Shown piece by piece: positions 24,863 through 25,320 of a stretch of 25,320 nt of DNA (its first letter is position 1; every line of letters starts with the position of its first letter). The notes below the pieces were generated by a model. It saw only the letters and a program-made list of their open reading frames with translations. It did no database searches and was not told where the DNA came from. This DNA is from Candidatus Gastranaerophilales bacterium (GTDB taxonomy: Bacteria > Cyanobacteriota > Vampirovibrionia > Gastranaerophilales > Gastranaerophilaceae). The DNA lies in the NCBI GenBank assembly GCA_947624665.1, contig CANQLK010000007.1, positions 1-25,320 of the forward strand, in the 5' to 3' direction. The translations under genes and the position numbers were made by a program.

Positions 24863-24911
24863 TAACACATGAACATACAATCATGGTAGGTAAAGAAGGA
24901 GATAGAAAACT

Positions 24912-25320
24912 ATGGTAAATGTTGCAATTAACGGATTCGGAAGAATCGGAAGAAACACTTTAAGAGCAGCAATCAAAGAAGGTATCTTTGACAAAATTAA
25001 TTATGTTGCTATAAATGACCCGGGTTTAAAAGCAGAAGATGCTGCAAGATTATTAAAATATGACTCTGTAATGGGCAGATTTGAAGGCAGTGTTGAAGCT
25101 TACGATGAAGGTATTATCGTAAACGGTAAAAAAATTAAATTCTATGCTGAAAAAGACCCTGCTCAACTTCCTTGGAAAGAATTAGGAGTTGAAGTTGTTG
25201 TTGAATCAACAGGTTTCTTTACAGACGGCGAAAAAGCAAAAGCTCACATCACAGCAGGTGCTAAAAAAGTTATTATTTCAGCTCCGGCTACAAATGAAGA
25301 TATTACAATCGTTCTTGGAG
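24912..25320 (+). CDS. gap: Glyceraldehyde-3-phosphate dehydrogenase (5' part)
   Basis: The first 136 codons of a GAPDH, cut by the right edge of the window. The enzyme oxidises glyceraldehyde-3-phosphate to 1,3-bisphosphoglycerate with NAD(P) in glycolysis, in the cytoplasm. Visible are the Rossmann motif INGFGRIGRN at residues 6-15, the V-A-I-N-D segment at the end of the second strand (the Asp favours NAD), LLKYDSVMGRF, V-V-E-S-T-G-F-F-T and the A-K-K-V-I-I-S-A-P-A strand. The catalytic Cys region (SCTTN) lies beyond the window. It has its own promoter and a strong ribosome binding site, and its codon use (more gct, ggt, gaa) suggests high expression. No neighbour visible here is part of glycolysis, except possibly the distant sugar kinase. 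Confidence 0.96.
   Translation, partial: MVNVAINGFGRIGRNTLRAAIKEGIFDKINYVAINDPGLKAEDAARLLKYDSVMGRFEGSVEAYDEGIIVNGKKIKFYAEKDPAQLPWKELGVEVVVESTGFFTDGEKAKAHITAGAKKVIISAPATNEDITIVLG

Larger units (their letters stand above)
24460..24911. other. Intergenic region between the acyltransferases and gap
   Basis: This 452-base stretch holds no complete gene. From left to right it contains the minus-strand promoter of the acyltransferase pair, about 60 featureless AT-rich bases, two short protein-like fragments in opposite orientation (24561-24755), about 80 featureless bases, and the promoter, leader and ribosome binding site of gap. I saw no tRNA and no convincing hairpin-plus-T-run terminator. Confidence 0.6.

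Noticed and set aside
24460..24911. A riboswitch or tRNA upstream of gap
   Set aside because: No tRNA-like cloverleaf or strong paired stems with conserved loops were seen; the predicted leader is only about 43 bases.

Overview
This is an AT-rich window (coding regions full of aat/aaa/gaa/ata codons, standard stops) from a bacterium. It encodes a membrane sensor kinase, a chemosensory system, a CsaB-type pyruvyltransferase and PlsC-type acyltransferases. The mix, low GC and style of the proteins fit a low-GC gut lineage such as the non-photosynthetic Cyanobacteria relatives (Gastranaerophilales/Melainabacteria). That assignment is an inference from gene content; no rRNA or other phylogenetic marker lies here.

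Layout. (1) 1-2887, plus strand: the tail of an upstream gene, a histidine kinase, the tRNA deaminase tadA and a TIGR02757/DUF2400-like protein, tightly packed. (2) 6054-2882, minus strand: a small winged-helix protein, then a probable operon of a TPR protein, a PfkB-family sugar kinase and csaB. (3) 6174-18324, plus strand: seven consecutive, nearly gapless glycosyltransferase-type genes, one GT8 and six GT2. (4) 19355-23106: a chemosensory cluster with a double-CheW protein (minus) divergent from a sensorless membrane receptor and a CheA (plus). (5) 24459-23099, minus strand: two PlsC-type acyltransferases in tandem. (6) 24460-24911: a 450-bp gap with gene remnants and a promoter. (7) The start of gap (GAPDH), cut by the window edge.

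The most unusual part is region 3. Five of the seven proteins join a glycosyltransferase domain to a long, charged, predicted coiled coil: three have it C-terminal with a shared repeat (consensus roughly I/V-Y-E-E-I-T-K-N-Y-x-Y), one has an unrelated C-terminal coil, and one has a coil at the N-terminus. One of them (8279-9454) has lost the catalytic acidic residues of GT2 and the acceptor half of the domain, so it looks like a scaffold rather than an enzyme. The 1154-residue protein also has a Lys/Ala/Thr tail and a 207-bp in-frame tandem repeat. I read the cluster as a cytoplasmic, coiled-coil-organised glycan assembly complex in which the repeats could set spacing or chain length. That is a hypothesis. 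No flippase, polymerase or ABC exporter is present in the window.

All three convergent gene boundaries overlap by 4-8 bp with interlocked stop codons, leaving no room for ordinary intergenic terminators.
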